From assembly GCA_965199745.1 (NCBI GenBank), contig CBDATB010000002.1, forward strand, positions 1-52,809: a DNA stretch of 52,809 bases. Reading direction: 5' to 3'. Under the pieces are notes generated by a model. It searched no databases. It was not told the DNA's origin and saw nothing but the letters and a program-made list of their open reading frames with translations. The translations under genes and the position numbers were made by a program. Origin of the DNA: CBDATB01 sp965199745 (GTDB taxonomy: Bacteria; Bacteroidota; Bacteroidia; Cytophagales; Flammeovirgaceae). Shown here piece by piece: positions 18,710 through 26,414 of this stretch; positions within the stretch are counted from its first letter, which is position 1, and every line of letters starts with the position of its first letter.

Positions 18710-20188
18710 ATGAAAAAAATAATACTATTTTCAATTTTTTTAGTCTTTGCTTGTGAGCAAACAGATGAATCCTCTCACAGAAGAAATGCTCATACCCCAA
18801 ACACATTATTCTCCGCCGAAGGCAAACGTGCATCTGTGTTCACAACTGCCAATAATACTGACCTCCGTTTAGCTAAAAGCACTAATGATTTGTTCTTTAC
18901 AGATGCTGTACAACCATTTGAATCGGAGATTTCTGTTTTTGTCAATCCGAACAAAACCTTTCAGCAATTTATCGGCGTGGGAGGTTCTATTACCGATGCG
19001 TCTGCGGAAGTCTTTGCCCGGCTTCCCGAAGAAAAGCAGGAAGAACTTTTAAAAGCATACTTCGATTCCAACGAAGGCATCGGGTATACGCTTACTCGCA
19101 CAACCATACACAGTTGCGACTTCAGTAGCAATAGTTACACATATGTTCTAGAAGGAGATACCTTATTAAGAACTTTTAACATAGAACACGATACAAGATA
19201 CAGAATTCCCCTAATTAAAAAAGCGATTGCCGCTGCAGGGGGAAAACTATTGCTTTACGCAAGTCCGTGGAGTCCCCCAGCATTTATGAAAAATAATAAC
19301 GATATGTTACGAGGAGGAAAATTATTACCCGAATTTTTCAAATCTTGGGCACTTTATTATACGAAATTTATCAAGGCTTACGAAAGCCGAGGCATCCCTA
19401 TATGGGGCATTACTATTCAGAACGAACCTATGGCTGTGCAAAAGTGGGAATCTTGTATTTATACTGCCGAAGAAGAACGTGATTTTTTGAAAAATTACTT
19501 AGGGCCTACAATGCAAGCAGCAGGTTTAGGTAATAAAAATATTGTTGTTTGGGATCATAACAGAGATTTAATTAATCATCGAGCAAACACTATTTTCGAC
19601 GACCCAGAGGCAGCCAAGTATGCTTGGGGTATCGGTTTTCACTGGTATGAAACTTGGGCAGGGGGCGAGTCTATGTTTAATAACTTGGGACATGTTAAGG
19701 AGGCATACCCCGATAAGCATTTGTTATTTACTGAAGGTTGTGCCGATCGTTTCGATGCCCAAAAATATCAGTTTTGGGGTAATGCCGAGCGTTACGGCCG
19801 CTCTATGATCAACGATTTTAACAAAGGTACTGTTGGCTGGACAGACTGGAATATGCTCTTAGATCAGCGAGGCGGTCCGAACCATGTACAAAATTTTTGT
19901 TTCGCACCTATTCATGGAAATACCAATACTGGGGAGCTTATCTACACACCTGCCTATTATTATATTGGTCATTTTTCAAAATTTATCCGCCCTAAAGCTA
20001 AACGAGTAAGTACTGTCAGTAGTAGAAGCCATTTACTGAGTACTTCCTTTTTGAATGAAAGTGGCTCTCTCGTAACAGTTGTTATGAATCAAAATGACCA
20101 AGAAATTGCCTACAACTATCTGGTTGGCACAAAAGCTACTAAGCTGAAAATACTACCACATGCTATTCAGACGATTCTTGTCCGCTAA
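18710..20188 (+). CDS. GH30 glycoside hydrolase lipoprotein (glucosylceramidase-like)
   Basis: The protein is exported as a lipoprotein (MKKIILFSIFLVFAC, lipid on Cys15) and has the GH30 (beta/alpha)8 barrel. Motifs in order: FIGVGGSITDASAEV (84-100), TRTTIHSCDFS (129-139), YASPWSPPAFMK (183-194), acid/base Glu239 in ITIQNEP and nucleophile Glu342 in LLFTEGCA. The C-terminal beta-domain is short. The family hydrolyses beta-glucosyl (GH30_1, glucosylceramide or beta-1,6-glucan) bonds; the sequence does not fix the substrate. At 492 aa the length is normal. It would act on the cell surface or in the periplasm. Confidence 0.88.
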   Translation: MKKIILFSIFLVFACEQTDESSHRRNAHTPNTLFSAEGKRASVFTTANNTDLRLAKSTNDLFFTDAVQPFESEISVFVNPNKTFQQFIGVGGSITDASAEVFARLPEEKQEELLKAYFDSNEGIGYTLTRTTIHSCDFSSNSYTYVLEGDTLLRTFNIEHDTRYRIPLIKKAIAAAGGKLLLYASPWSPPAFMKNNNDMLRGGKLLPEFFKSWALYYTKFIKAYESRGIPIWGITIQNEPMAVQKWESCIYTAEEERDFLKNYLGPTMQAAGLGNKNIVVWDHNRDLINHRANTIFDDPEAAKYAWGIGFHWYETWAGGESMFNNLGHVKEAYPDKHLLFTEGCADRFDAQKYQFWGNAERYGRSMINDFNKGTVGWTDWNMLLDQRGGPNHVQNFCFAPIHGNTNTGELIYTPAYYYIGHFSKFIRPKAKRVSTVSSRSHLLSTSFLNESGSLVTVVMNQNDQEIAYNYLVGTKATKLKILPHAIQTILVR

Positions 20189-20399
20189 ATTAGCGATGAT
20201 GCTAATGTTTCATTGCCATCTGCTTGCATTGTTTTTTATAACCCTATAACCCACTATCAATAACTATTCAACATACAGCTATTTTCGATAGCTTAATAGC
20301 CTAACTCGATAATTTTTCTAATAAACTTAGTTTTTTGCTCAATAAAGGCTTTATGATACATTTTTTACCATTTGCCCACAGGACACTTCGTTTAGATAT
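20189..20399. other. Intergenic stretch between the GH30 gene and katG
   Basis: No gene is seen. Two small perfect hairpins occur: ATTAGC/GCTAAT (20189-20206, 6-nt loop), directly after the GH30 stop codon, and AGCTAT/ATAGCT (20277-20293, 5-nt loop). Neither is followed by a clear T-run, so their role as terminators is uncertain. Confidence 0.35.
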
Positions 20400-20424
20400 A
20401 GTTATTCCTGATAATGCGATAACT
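20400..20424. promoter_or_regulatory. Inverted repeat upstream of katG, possible regulator site
   Basis: AGTTAT (20400-20405) and ATAACT (20419-20424) form a perfect inverted repeat with a 13-bp spacer. Its centre is about 45 bp upstream of the predicted katG -7 element, a position suited to an activator such as OxyR. The bases match the OxyR consensus only loosely. Confidence 0.3.
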
Positions 20425-20456
20425 TAAATCAATAAGAATTTTGATTGTTTAACTTT

Positions 20457-20464
20457 TATATTTG
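20457..20464 (+). promoter_or_regulatory. Predicted -7 element of katG
   Basis: TATATTTG fits the Bacteroidota -7 consensus TAnnTTTG and lies 40 bp before the katG ATG. No convincing -33 element is at the right spacing, consistent with an activator-dependent promoter. Confidence 0.45.
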
Positions 20465-20504
20465 TGGAAAAAATAAATCATATCACCCTATTAACTAAAA
20501 AATT

Positions 20505-22715
20505 ATGAATACATCAAACCATAATGGCAACGGTCAAAGTAAATGCCCATTTACAAATGGAGTACTCAAAAAGGCCGCTGGCGGAGGTATGTTAAACCGT
20601 GATTGGTGGCCTAATCAGTTAAATTTAAATATCTTGCGCCAGCACTCTTCTTTATCTAATCCAATGGATTCAGGTTTTAATTATGCCGAAGCGTTTAAAA
20701 CACTTGATTTGAAAGCTGTAAAGCAAGATATTTTTAATTTGATGACCGATTCTCAGGACTGGTGGCCTGCTGATTATGGTCATTATGGACCTTTCTTCAT
20801 CCGAATGACCTGGCACAGTGCGGGCACCTACCGTATTGCTGATGGTCGCGGAGGTGCTGGCTCAGGCACGCAACGCTTTGCACCACTTAATAGCTGGCCA
20901 GATAATGCCAATTTAGACAAAGCCCGTCTATTGCTGTGGCCAGTTAAGAAAAAGTACGGTAGAAAACTCTCTTGGGCAGACCTGATGGTTTTAGCCGGTA
21001 ACTGTGCCTTAGAATCAATGGGTTTCAAAACTTTTGGTTTTGGTGGCGGACGTCAAGACGTCTGGGAACCCGAAGAAGATATTTATTGGGGTATTGAAGA
21101 TGATTGGAAAGGAGACAAGCGTTACACCGGTAACCGACAGCTCGAAAATCCTTTGGGTGCTGTCCAAATGGGCTTAATTTATGTTAATCCAGAAGGGCCA
21201 AACGGAACTCCCGACCCACTGGCAGCCGCACACGATATTCGTGAAACTTTCGGGCGCATGGCAATGAATGATGAAGAAACAGTAGCACTGATTGCTGGCG
21301 GGCATACCTTCGGTAAAACACATGGTGCTGCCGACCCTTCCCAATACGTTGGTGCAGAGCCTGAAGGTGCTAGTATTGAAGAACAAGGTCTTGGTTGGAA
21401 AAATACTTTTGGCAGCGGCAATGCAGGTAACACAATTACCAGCGGTCTTGAAGGTGCTTGGACAACAACACCAACCAAATGGAGTAATAATTACTTCGAA
21501 AACTTGTTCGGATACGAATGGGAGTTGACCAAAAGCCCTGCTGGTGCTCATCAGTGGATGCCGAAAGACGGAGCAGGTGCTGGCAGTATCCCTGATGCAC
21601 ATGATCCAGCAAAAAGCCACGCACCCTTTATGCTAACTACAGACATCTCTATGCGAGTGGATCCTATCTACGCACCTATTTCAAAACGCTTTTATGAAAA
21701 TCCAGATGAGTTTGCAGATGCTTTTGCACGTGCATGGTTTAAGCTGACACACCGCGATATGGGACCGCGTGTGCGTTACCTCGGCTCAGAAGTACCCTCT
21801 GAAGAACTTATATGGCAAGACCCGGTACCCGCTCTAACATGGGGTTTGATCAATAATGACGATATTGCTGCTTTAAAAGCTAAAATACTTGCTTCAGGGT
21901 TATCCATTACTCAACTCGTCTCTACTGCTTGGGCTTCGGCATCAACATTTCGCAATTCTGACAAACGCGGGGGAGCTAATGGCGCACGTATACAGTTAGC
22001 ACCACAGAAAGGTTGGGAAGCAAATAATCCAACGCAGATGACAACAGTACTCGATACGTTGCGCGGCATTCAGTCGGCATTTAGCACTGGAGACAAATCA
22101 GTTTCTATGGCAGATTTGATAGTACTGGCTGGATGTGCAGCTGTGGAGCAGGCAGCCAAGGACGTCGGGCATGAAGTAACGGTTCCTTTTTCACCCGGAC
22201 GCACTGACGCCACGCAGGAACAAACCGATGAGCAATCTTTTGCTGTGCTTGAGCCAAAAGCAGACGGATTTCGCAACTATCAAAAAGCTAAATATTCAGC
22301 TTCCACAGAAGAATTATTGATTGATAAAGCACAACTTCTGACACTCACCGCACCTGAAATGACAGTACTCGTGGGTGGTATGCGCGTACTCAATACCAAC
22401 GCAGATCAGTCAAAGCATGGTGTTTTTACCGATCGTGTGGGAATGCTTACCAATGATTTCTTTGTTAATCTGCTTGATCTTGACATAATTTGGGCAGCTA
22501 CTTCAGAAGCGCAAGATATTTTTGAAGGCCGCAGCCTTACAACCGGAATGCTTAAATGGACAGCTACTCGTGCTGATCTTATTTTTGGTTCAAATTCAGA
22601 ACTTCGGGCACTTGCCGAAGTATATGGATCTGAGGATGGGCAAGAGTGCTTTGTACACGATTTTGTAGCAGCCTGGTCTAAAGTGATGAACTTAGATCGT
22701 TTCGATTTGACTTAA
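20505..22715 (+). CDS. katG: Catalase-peroxidase
   Basis: A heme enzyme that removes hydrogen peroxide by both catalase and peroxidase reactions. The 736-residue product has the two-domain KatG layout. Distal Arg100, Trp103 and His104 (RMTWHSAGTYR), Tyr226 and Met252, which with Trp103 form the Met-Tyr-Trp adduct needed for catalase activity, and proximal His267 (AGGHTFGK) are all present. The C-terminal duplicated domain is complete. It has its own promoter and faces hemB, which is needed for heme synthesis. No oxyR gene is visible in the window. Confidence 0.96.
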   Translation: MNTSNHNGNGQSKCPFTNGVLKKAAGGGMLNRDWWPNQLNLNILRQHSSLSNPMDSGFNYAEAFKTLDLKAVKQDIFNLMTDSQDWWPADYGHYGPFFIRMTWHSAGTYRIADGRGGAGSGTQRFAPLNSWPDNANLDKARLLLWPVKKKYGRKLSWADLMVLAGNCALESMGFKTFGFGGGRQDVWEPEEDIYWGIEDDWKGDKRYTGNRQLENPLGAVQMGLIYVNPEGPNGTPDPLAAAHDIRETFGRMAMNDEETVALIAGGHTFGKTHGAADPSQYVGAEPEGASIEEQGLGWKNTFGSGNAGNTITSGLEGAWTTTPTKWSNNYFENLFGYEWELTKSPAGAHQWMPKDGAGAGSIPDAHDPAKSHAPFMLTTDISMRVDPIYAPISKRFYENPDEFADAFARAWFKLTHRDMGPRVRYLGSEVPSEELIWQDPVPALTWGLINNDDIAALKAKILASGLSITQLVSTAWASASTFRNSDKRGGANGARIQLAPQKGWEANNPTQMTTVLDTLRGIQSAFSTGDKSVSMADLIVLAGCAAVEQAAKDVGHEVTVPFSPGRTDATQEQTDEQSFAVLEPKADGFRNYQKAKYSASTEELLIDKAQLLTLTAPEMTVLVGGMRVLNTNADQSKHGVFTDRVGMLTNDFFVNLLDLDIIWAATSEAQDIFEGRSLTTGMLKWTATRADLIFGSNSELRALAEVYGSEDGQECFVHDFVAAWSKVMNLDRFDLT

Positions 22716-22753
22716 TTGTTCAGTATCGTTTTAATTGGCTAAAGATCATTGAA

Positions 22754-22790
22754 AGAGTGATTTTGCACACTCTCGCAATTCATTTTTTCA
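22754..22790. terminator. Possible terminator between katG and hemB
   Basis: AGAGTG (22754-22759) pairs with CACTCT (22768-22773) across an 8-nt loop, and a T-rich run follows at 22783-22789. It sits between two convergent genes and would mainly stop the katG transcript. Confidence 0.45.
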
Positions 22791-22797
22791 ACAATCT

Positions 22798-23781
22798 TTA
22801 GCCTATTTTTTTGTTCCTTTGATAGTGTGCAAATTCTTTAGCAAAATAGGTCAAAATTATTTTTGCGCCAGCGCGTTTAATGCTTGTTAATATTTCTATC
22901 ATCATTTGTTCTCCATTGAGCCATCCTTTTTCTGCTGCTGCTTTTACCATAGCATATTCTCCACTGACATTGTAAGCTGCAATAGGTAAAGCACTAGATT
23001 CACTGAGTGTTTTGATAACGTCTAGGTAAGCCATGGCAGGTTTGACCATGAGCATATCTGCACCTTCTGCTTCATCAATAGTAGCTTCTATGATAGCTTC
23101 GCGTACATTAGCGGGGTTCATTTGATAAGTTTTTTTATCGCCGGCTTTGGGTGCTGAATCGAGGGCATCCCGAAAAGGACCGTAGAATGCACTGGCATAT
23201 TTTGCCGTGTAAGATAAGATAGATACCTGAGTGAAGCCTTCGCTGTCGAGTATTTTACGTAAGTATCCTATGCGTCCATCCATCATATCGGAAGGTCCTA
23301 AAATATCAGCACCAGCTCTGGCTTGGACAAGTGCCATCTTGCCCAATATTTCGAGTGTTTGGTCGTTGAGAATCTCTCCTTTTTTGTAAATACCATCGTG
23401 GCCATCGCTGCTGTAAGGATCCATAGCTACATCGCTCATCAGGCAGATGTTTGGAAATTTATCTTTGATTTTTTTCAAAGCACTGGGATAGAGTCCTTTT
23501 TCGTTATAGCTTTCGGTAGCGTATTTATCTTTGATTTTTTCTGATATGTTAGGAAAAATAGCAAAGCTTTGTATGCCTAGCTCTTGACAACGGTGTATTT
23601 CTTTGAGCAGAGTATCTAAAGAAAAACGGTAGATATTAGGCATGGATTTAATCGGTACTTTTTGTTTTTTGCCTTCCGTGAGAAAAAGGGGAAAAATCAT
23701 ATCTTCTATTTTGACTTGCGCTTCGGCAAGCATGTTTCTAATAGCTTGGGATTTTCTGTTTCTTCTAGGTCTTTTTAGCAT
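22798..23781 (-). CDS. hemB: Porphobilinogen synthase (ALA dehydratase)
   Basis: HemB joins two 5-aminolevulinate molecules into porphobilinogen in heme synthesis. The 327-residue protein has both active-site lysines, Lys194 in SYTAKYASAFYG and the Schiff-base Lys247 in MLMVKPAMAYLD. The metal loop reads DVAMDPYSSDGHDG (117-130): the three zinc-binding cysteines of the animal/yeast type are replaced by Ala119, Asp121 and Asp129, so the enzyme should be of the Mg2+-dependent class. Its 5' end and upstream region are repeated 1.6 kb to the right. Confidence 0.95.
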   Translation of the reverse strand: MLKRPRRNRKSQAIRNMLAEAQVKIEDMIFPLFLTEGKKQKVPIKSMPNIYRFSLDTLLKEIHRCQELGIQSFAIFPNISEKIKDKYATESYNEKGLYPSALKKIKDKFPNICLMSDVAMDPYSSDGHDGIYKKGEILNDQTLEILGKMALVQARAGADILGPSDMMDGRIGYLRKILDSEGFTQVSILSYTAKYASAFYGPFRDALDSAPKAGDKKTYQMNPANVREAIIEATIDEAEGADMLMVKPAMAYLDVIKTLSESSALPIAAYNVSGEYAMVKAAAEKGWLNGEQMMIEILTSIKRAGAKIILTYFAKEFAHYQRNKKIG

Positions 23782-23850
23782 GATAACTTTTTATATTCTT
23801 TGATTATATTTATTGAGAAAAATTATTTAATGAAAAGTGTACAAAATTAT
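23767..23850. repeat. Direct repeat copy 1: hemB 5' end and upstream region
   Basis: About 84 bp covering the first five hemB codons, the start codon and the upstream region recur at 25403-25486 in the same orientation, with roughly ten differences and one 1-nt gap. Shared blocks include GTCTTTTTAGC, TTCTTTGATTA, GAGAAAAATTATTT and GTGTACAAAATTAT. Confidence 0.85.
23842..23849 (-). promoter_or_regulatory. Predicted -7 element of hemB
   Basis: On the minus strand the bases read TAATTTTG, matching TAnnTTTG, about 60 bp before the hemB start. The -33 region is weak. The element is kept in the second copy of the repeat (25477-25484). Confidence 0.45.
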
Positions 23851-23981
23851 ACTTTAATATTAACATTATATACGATTTTAATATTTTGAAAGTTTATATA
23901 CCTGATTTTCTTAATATTTTTATGCAAATTTACAGTAACCCCGCTTTTTGAGTATTTTTTGTTACTAAACCTCCCTCACCC

Positions 23982-24302
23982 ATGCACAAGATTGCCAAGC
24001 AAATAGGACGTTTGAAAAAAATGCTTCGCCTCATTAAAAAACAAAAAACCGGAACACCTAAAGAATTTGCTCATACTTTGCGTGTTAGTAGAAGACAAAT
24101 GTATCGGGATATCCAGCAGCTAAAAGAACTGGGTGCTCCTATTACTTACAATAAAAACGTGGAGAGTTTCTGCTACAAGAAAGAAAATTTTAGTATTGAA
24201 CTCGACTTTTCTCTACGTTTTTTGAGTGATGATGAAGAAAAAATGCCAGAGTGCTTTTTTATGTTACTCAAGCCCTTCAAATTTGACCGAACAATTAGCT
24301 AG
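23982..24302 (+). CDS. Small HTH DNA-binding protein of a GG-peptide module
   Basis: A 106-residue protein with an N-terminal helix-turn-helix of the HTH_11/DeoR kind: GTPKEFAHTLRVSRRQMYRD at residues 28-47, then ELGAPITYNKNVESFCY, the usual wing. Bacteroidota genomes often place such a protein just before a gene for a double-glycine-leader peptide, as here (63 bp downstream). It is probably a local regulator of that peptide. The C-terminal third (DEEKMPECFFMLLKPFKFDR) is not recognisable and could be altered. Confidence 0.65.
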   Translation: MHKIAKQIGRLKKMLRLIKKQKTGTPKEFAHTLRVSRRQMYRDIQQLKELGAPITYNKNVESFCYKKENFSIELDFSLRFLSDDEEKMPECFFMLLKPFKFDRTIS

Positions 24303-24364
24303 TTGTACGGGAGAAACTGACTGCCTCAGAAGTGTCGGTTTTTATTGTAAATCTCAATTAAATT

Positions 24365-24592
24365 ATGAAAAATGTAAATGTAGAAGCTATGGGAGTTGAA
24401 GAACTCAGCCGTAGTGAAGCCAAAAATGTTAATGGAGGCATTTTTGGAGCTTGCCTGTTGTTTGGACTTATTGTAGGAGCTATAAGTTGCCCTTTAAGAA
24501 AAAAGCATCAACAATGGCAGAAATTTATTCGCATAGCATCTAAGTTTTCCAGTAATGTTAGTTTTTTTATATATTGTATATCCACGAATTAA
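24365..24592 (+). CDS. Double-glycine-leader (bacteriocin-type) peptide
   Basis: The 75-residue product starts with a leader ending VEELSRSEAKNVNGG, the classic pattern cut by C39-peptidase ABC transporters. The mature part begins IFGACLLFGLIVGAISC, a short hydrophobic glycine-rich helix like those of class II bacteriocins. From about residue 47 (HQQWQKF onward) the sequence turns charged and then aromatic, unlike a normal bacteriocin end, and overlaps the start of the next ORF by 38 bp. The tail may come from a rearrangement. No C39 transporter or immunity gene is in the window. Confidence 0.6.
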   Translation: MKNVNVEAMGVEELSRSEAKNVNGGIFGACLLFGLIVGAISCPLRKKHQQWQKFIRIASKFSSNVSFFIYCISTN

Positions 24593-25232
24593 TGCTATTC
24601 GCTTTACCTATTCCAACAGTGGATTTAATGTAAATACTGAGAGTACTTTAAATGACCTGATTATTGCTTCGGGTATTAGCTCAAATCTTTTTTTCAACTT
24701 TAAACCAAATTGGTATGTAGGGATAGCGAGTAAAGGTACAGAATGGGGAAATACCAGATTTAAAGATTACTCCTTTGGTATAAGATATAGTTTTAATCTT
24801 TCTCGCAAAAACAGACCCTTTCAAATTCACCCTTCAGTGGCTTTTGGTTATACCATACTTAGCCTCAGGTTAGGGAAATTCTCTAACGAGAATGATAACC
24901 TCCGTATTAATGACACCCCTTTTGATGCAAACAATATTCGCATAGATTTAAGAAGAAGGGCTTTGACCTTACAGCCTCGTTTAGCTTTATCTTTGGAGTT
25001 AAGCAGAAGATGGGACTTGTTTAGTGAAATTGGTTATTTACTTCATCTCAAGCAGAGGGATGAGGTGTATTTCAAAGAACAAGAAGGCTTCTTTTTAGGT
25101 AGAAAAAGTACCACAAAACCGCTATCAGATAATGATGTGCTGCTGGAGGGAAATAATAGAAGGCTGAATAAATTGCCTGTAGATCAAAACATATACATTG
25201 GTTTAGGTATACTGTTAAAGTTAAAAATATAA
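24555..25232 (+). CDS. Outer-membrane barrel protein, probably truncated at the N-terminus
   Basis: A 225-residue product with alternating beta-strands and aromatic girdles (FNFKPNWYVGIASKG, FGIRYSFNLSRKNRPFQIHP, LGILLKLKI at the end) typical of small 8- to 12-strand outer-membrane barrels. It has no signal peptide: an in-frame TAG lies seven codons before the ATG and the N-terminus MLVFLYIVYPRIN is not cleavable in the usual way. I infer that the real 5' end was lost, perhaps in the event that also changed the tail of the preceding peptide gene. It could be a remnant rather than a working gene. Confidence 0.5.
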   Translation: MLVFLYIVYPRINAIRFTYSNSGFNVNTESTLNDLIIASGISSNLFFNFKPNWYVGIASKGTEWGNTRFKDYSFGIRYSFNLSRKNRPFQIHPSVAFGYTILSLRLGKFSNENDNLRINDTPFDANNIRIDLRRRALTLQPRLALSLELSRRWDLFSEIGYLLHLKQRDEVYFKEQEGFFLGRKSTTKPLSDNDVLLEGNNRRLNKLPVDQNIYIGLGILLKLKI

Positions 25233-25630
25233 ACTCCGTCTTTATAATATTCACATTTGTTTTTTCTTTGGAAATTTCATGTGTTTTTCTTCAACATTAA
25301 ATAACAATTAGTTTTGAGAAACTAAAAATTTGCTTAACGTTGTAGCAACAAAAACGTGTTCATTCCCTGAGAACCCAAAGGATTGGGCACCGATTTAATT
25401 ATAAGTCTTTTTAGCGTTATAACTTTTTAATTCTTTGATTAGAGTTGTTGAGAAAAATTATTTGATGAAAGGTGTACAAAATTATCTTTAGCACCAGCAC
25501 TACTATATATTAAGTCTAAACAAGTTTAATTTTTTTATATAAACTCTTAAACAAAATTAATACTGAGGTAGTTTAACGATATGTCTTTCCATATTTATTT
25601 ACATCTTACACCATAAAACACTTTTAAATT
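25233..25630. other. Intergenic stretch upstream of the rhodopsin gene
   Basis: No gene is seen. The stretch holds copy 2 of the hemB upstream repeat (25403-25486). The last 130 bp before the rhodopsin are very AT-rich; I see no -7 element there that I would defend, so the rhodopsin promoter is not placed. Confidence 0.5.
25403..25486. repeat. Direct repeat copy 2: relic of the hemB upstream region
   Basis: Matches 23767-23850 at close to 88% by eye. The hemB start codon (CAT on the plus strand in copy 1) is changed to GTT here, so this copy cannot start hemB, but the minus-strand TAATTTTG element is kept. The two copies bracket the HTH/GG-peptide/barrel module. Confidence 0.85.
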
Positions 25631-26359
25631 ATGAAGTTATCATTACTAGCCGCAGTTTTACAACCCAACGATTATGTGGGTTTCACTTTTTTTATTGGCA
25701 GTATGGCAATGCTTGCAGCCACAGTGTTCTTTTTTCTTGAAATGAGAAGCGTAGAAGGAAAGTGGAAAACATCGCTCTTAATTTCGGGTTTAATCACTGG
25801 TATTGCCGCTGTGCACTATTACTATATGAGAGATTTCTGGGTAACAAATGGCACCTCTCCGACAGAATTCAGATATATCGACTGGATTTTGACAGTACCC
25901 CTTATGTGTGTTGAGTTTTATCTAATTTTGAAATCTTTCGGGGCAAAGATCAACCTTCTCTGGAAAATGATTGCCTATTCTGTTTGGATGTTGGTAACAG
26001 GTTATCTCGGAGAAACCGTATTCAGAGATTCTAATGCACTTTGGGGTGCTATATCTACCATTGGTTATGCAGGCATATTTTATGAAGTTTGGTTTGGATC
26101 TGCCAAAGAACTTGCCACTAACTCAAACAATCCAGTTTTGCAAAAGGCATTCAATACTTTGGCTTGGTTTATACTTGTAGGTTGGGCTATATATCCAATA
26201 GGTTACATGGCTATCCCAGGAGGTTTGCTTAGCGGAGTACTGGAACTTTCAGCAATGGATATTATATATAACATCGGCGATGCAATCAATAAAATTGGTT
26301 TCGGATTGGTTATATATAGTCTAGCAGTTAGCAGTAAAACGCAAACCGCAGTGGCTTAA
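25631..26359 (+). CDS. Proton-pumping rhodopsin (proteorhodopsin/xanthorhodopsin type)
   Basis: A seven-helix retinal protein of 242 aa that should pump protons outward in light. Helix C reads RYIDWILTVPLMCVEF, giving the DTE motif of proton pumps: counter-ion Asp84, Thr88 and proton donor Glu95. His62 matches the counter-ion-linked histidine of proteorhodopsin (22 residues before the Asp, as in His75/Asp97). Lys221 in DAINKIGFG binds retinal. Met92 at the spectral-tuning site suggests green absorption. Aligning helix E on YEVWFG puts Gly139 where carotenoid-binding xanthorhodopsins have their fenestration glycine. An intrinsic terminator follows 14 bp after the stop, and blh starts beyond it. 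NDQ sodium-pump and NTQ chloride-pump motifs are absent. Confidence 0.95.
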   Translation: MKLSLLAAVLQPNDYVGFTFFIGSMAMLAATVFFFLEMRSVEGKWKTSLLISGLITGIAAVHYYYMRDFWVTNGTSPTEFRYIDWILTVPLMCVEFYLILKSFGAKINLLWKMIAYSVWMLVTGYLGETVFRDSNALWGAISTIGYAGIFYEVWFGSAKELATNSNNPVLQKAFNTLAWFILVGWAIYPIGYMAIPGGLLSGVLELSAMDIIYNIGDAINKIGFGLVIYSLAVSSKTQTAVA

Positions 26360-26373
26360 TGACAAAGCAAATT

Positions 26374-26405
26374 AAAAAATAGGGTTTAATCAAACCCTAT
26401 TTTTT
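26374..26405 (+). terminator. Intrinsic terminator between rhodopsin and blh
   Basis: A perfect 14-bp inverted repeat (AAAAAATAGGGTTT, 26374-26387, and its complement 26392-26405) encloses the loop AATC. The right arm ends in six T residues. The blh start codon lies only 9 bp further on, so blh expression must come from read-through or from a promoter inside the rhodopsin gene. Confidence 0.85.
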
Positions 26406-26414
26406 GGTTGTGTT

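Noticed and set aside
21174..21620. Long antisense frames inside katG
   Set aside because: They arise from the codon pattern of katG, whose sense frame is complete and has all catalytic residues.
25631..26359. Sodium-pumping (NDQ) rhodopsin, suggested by the nearby sodium-pump genes
   Set aside because: The helix C motif is Asp-Thr-Glu (84, 88, 95), the proton-pump type; the NDQ residues are absent.
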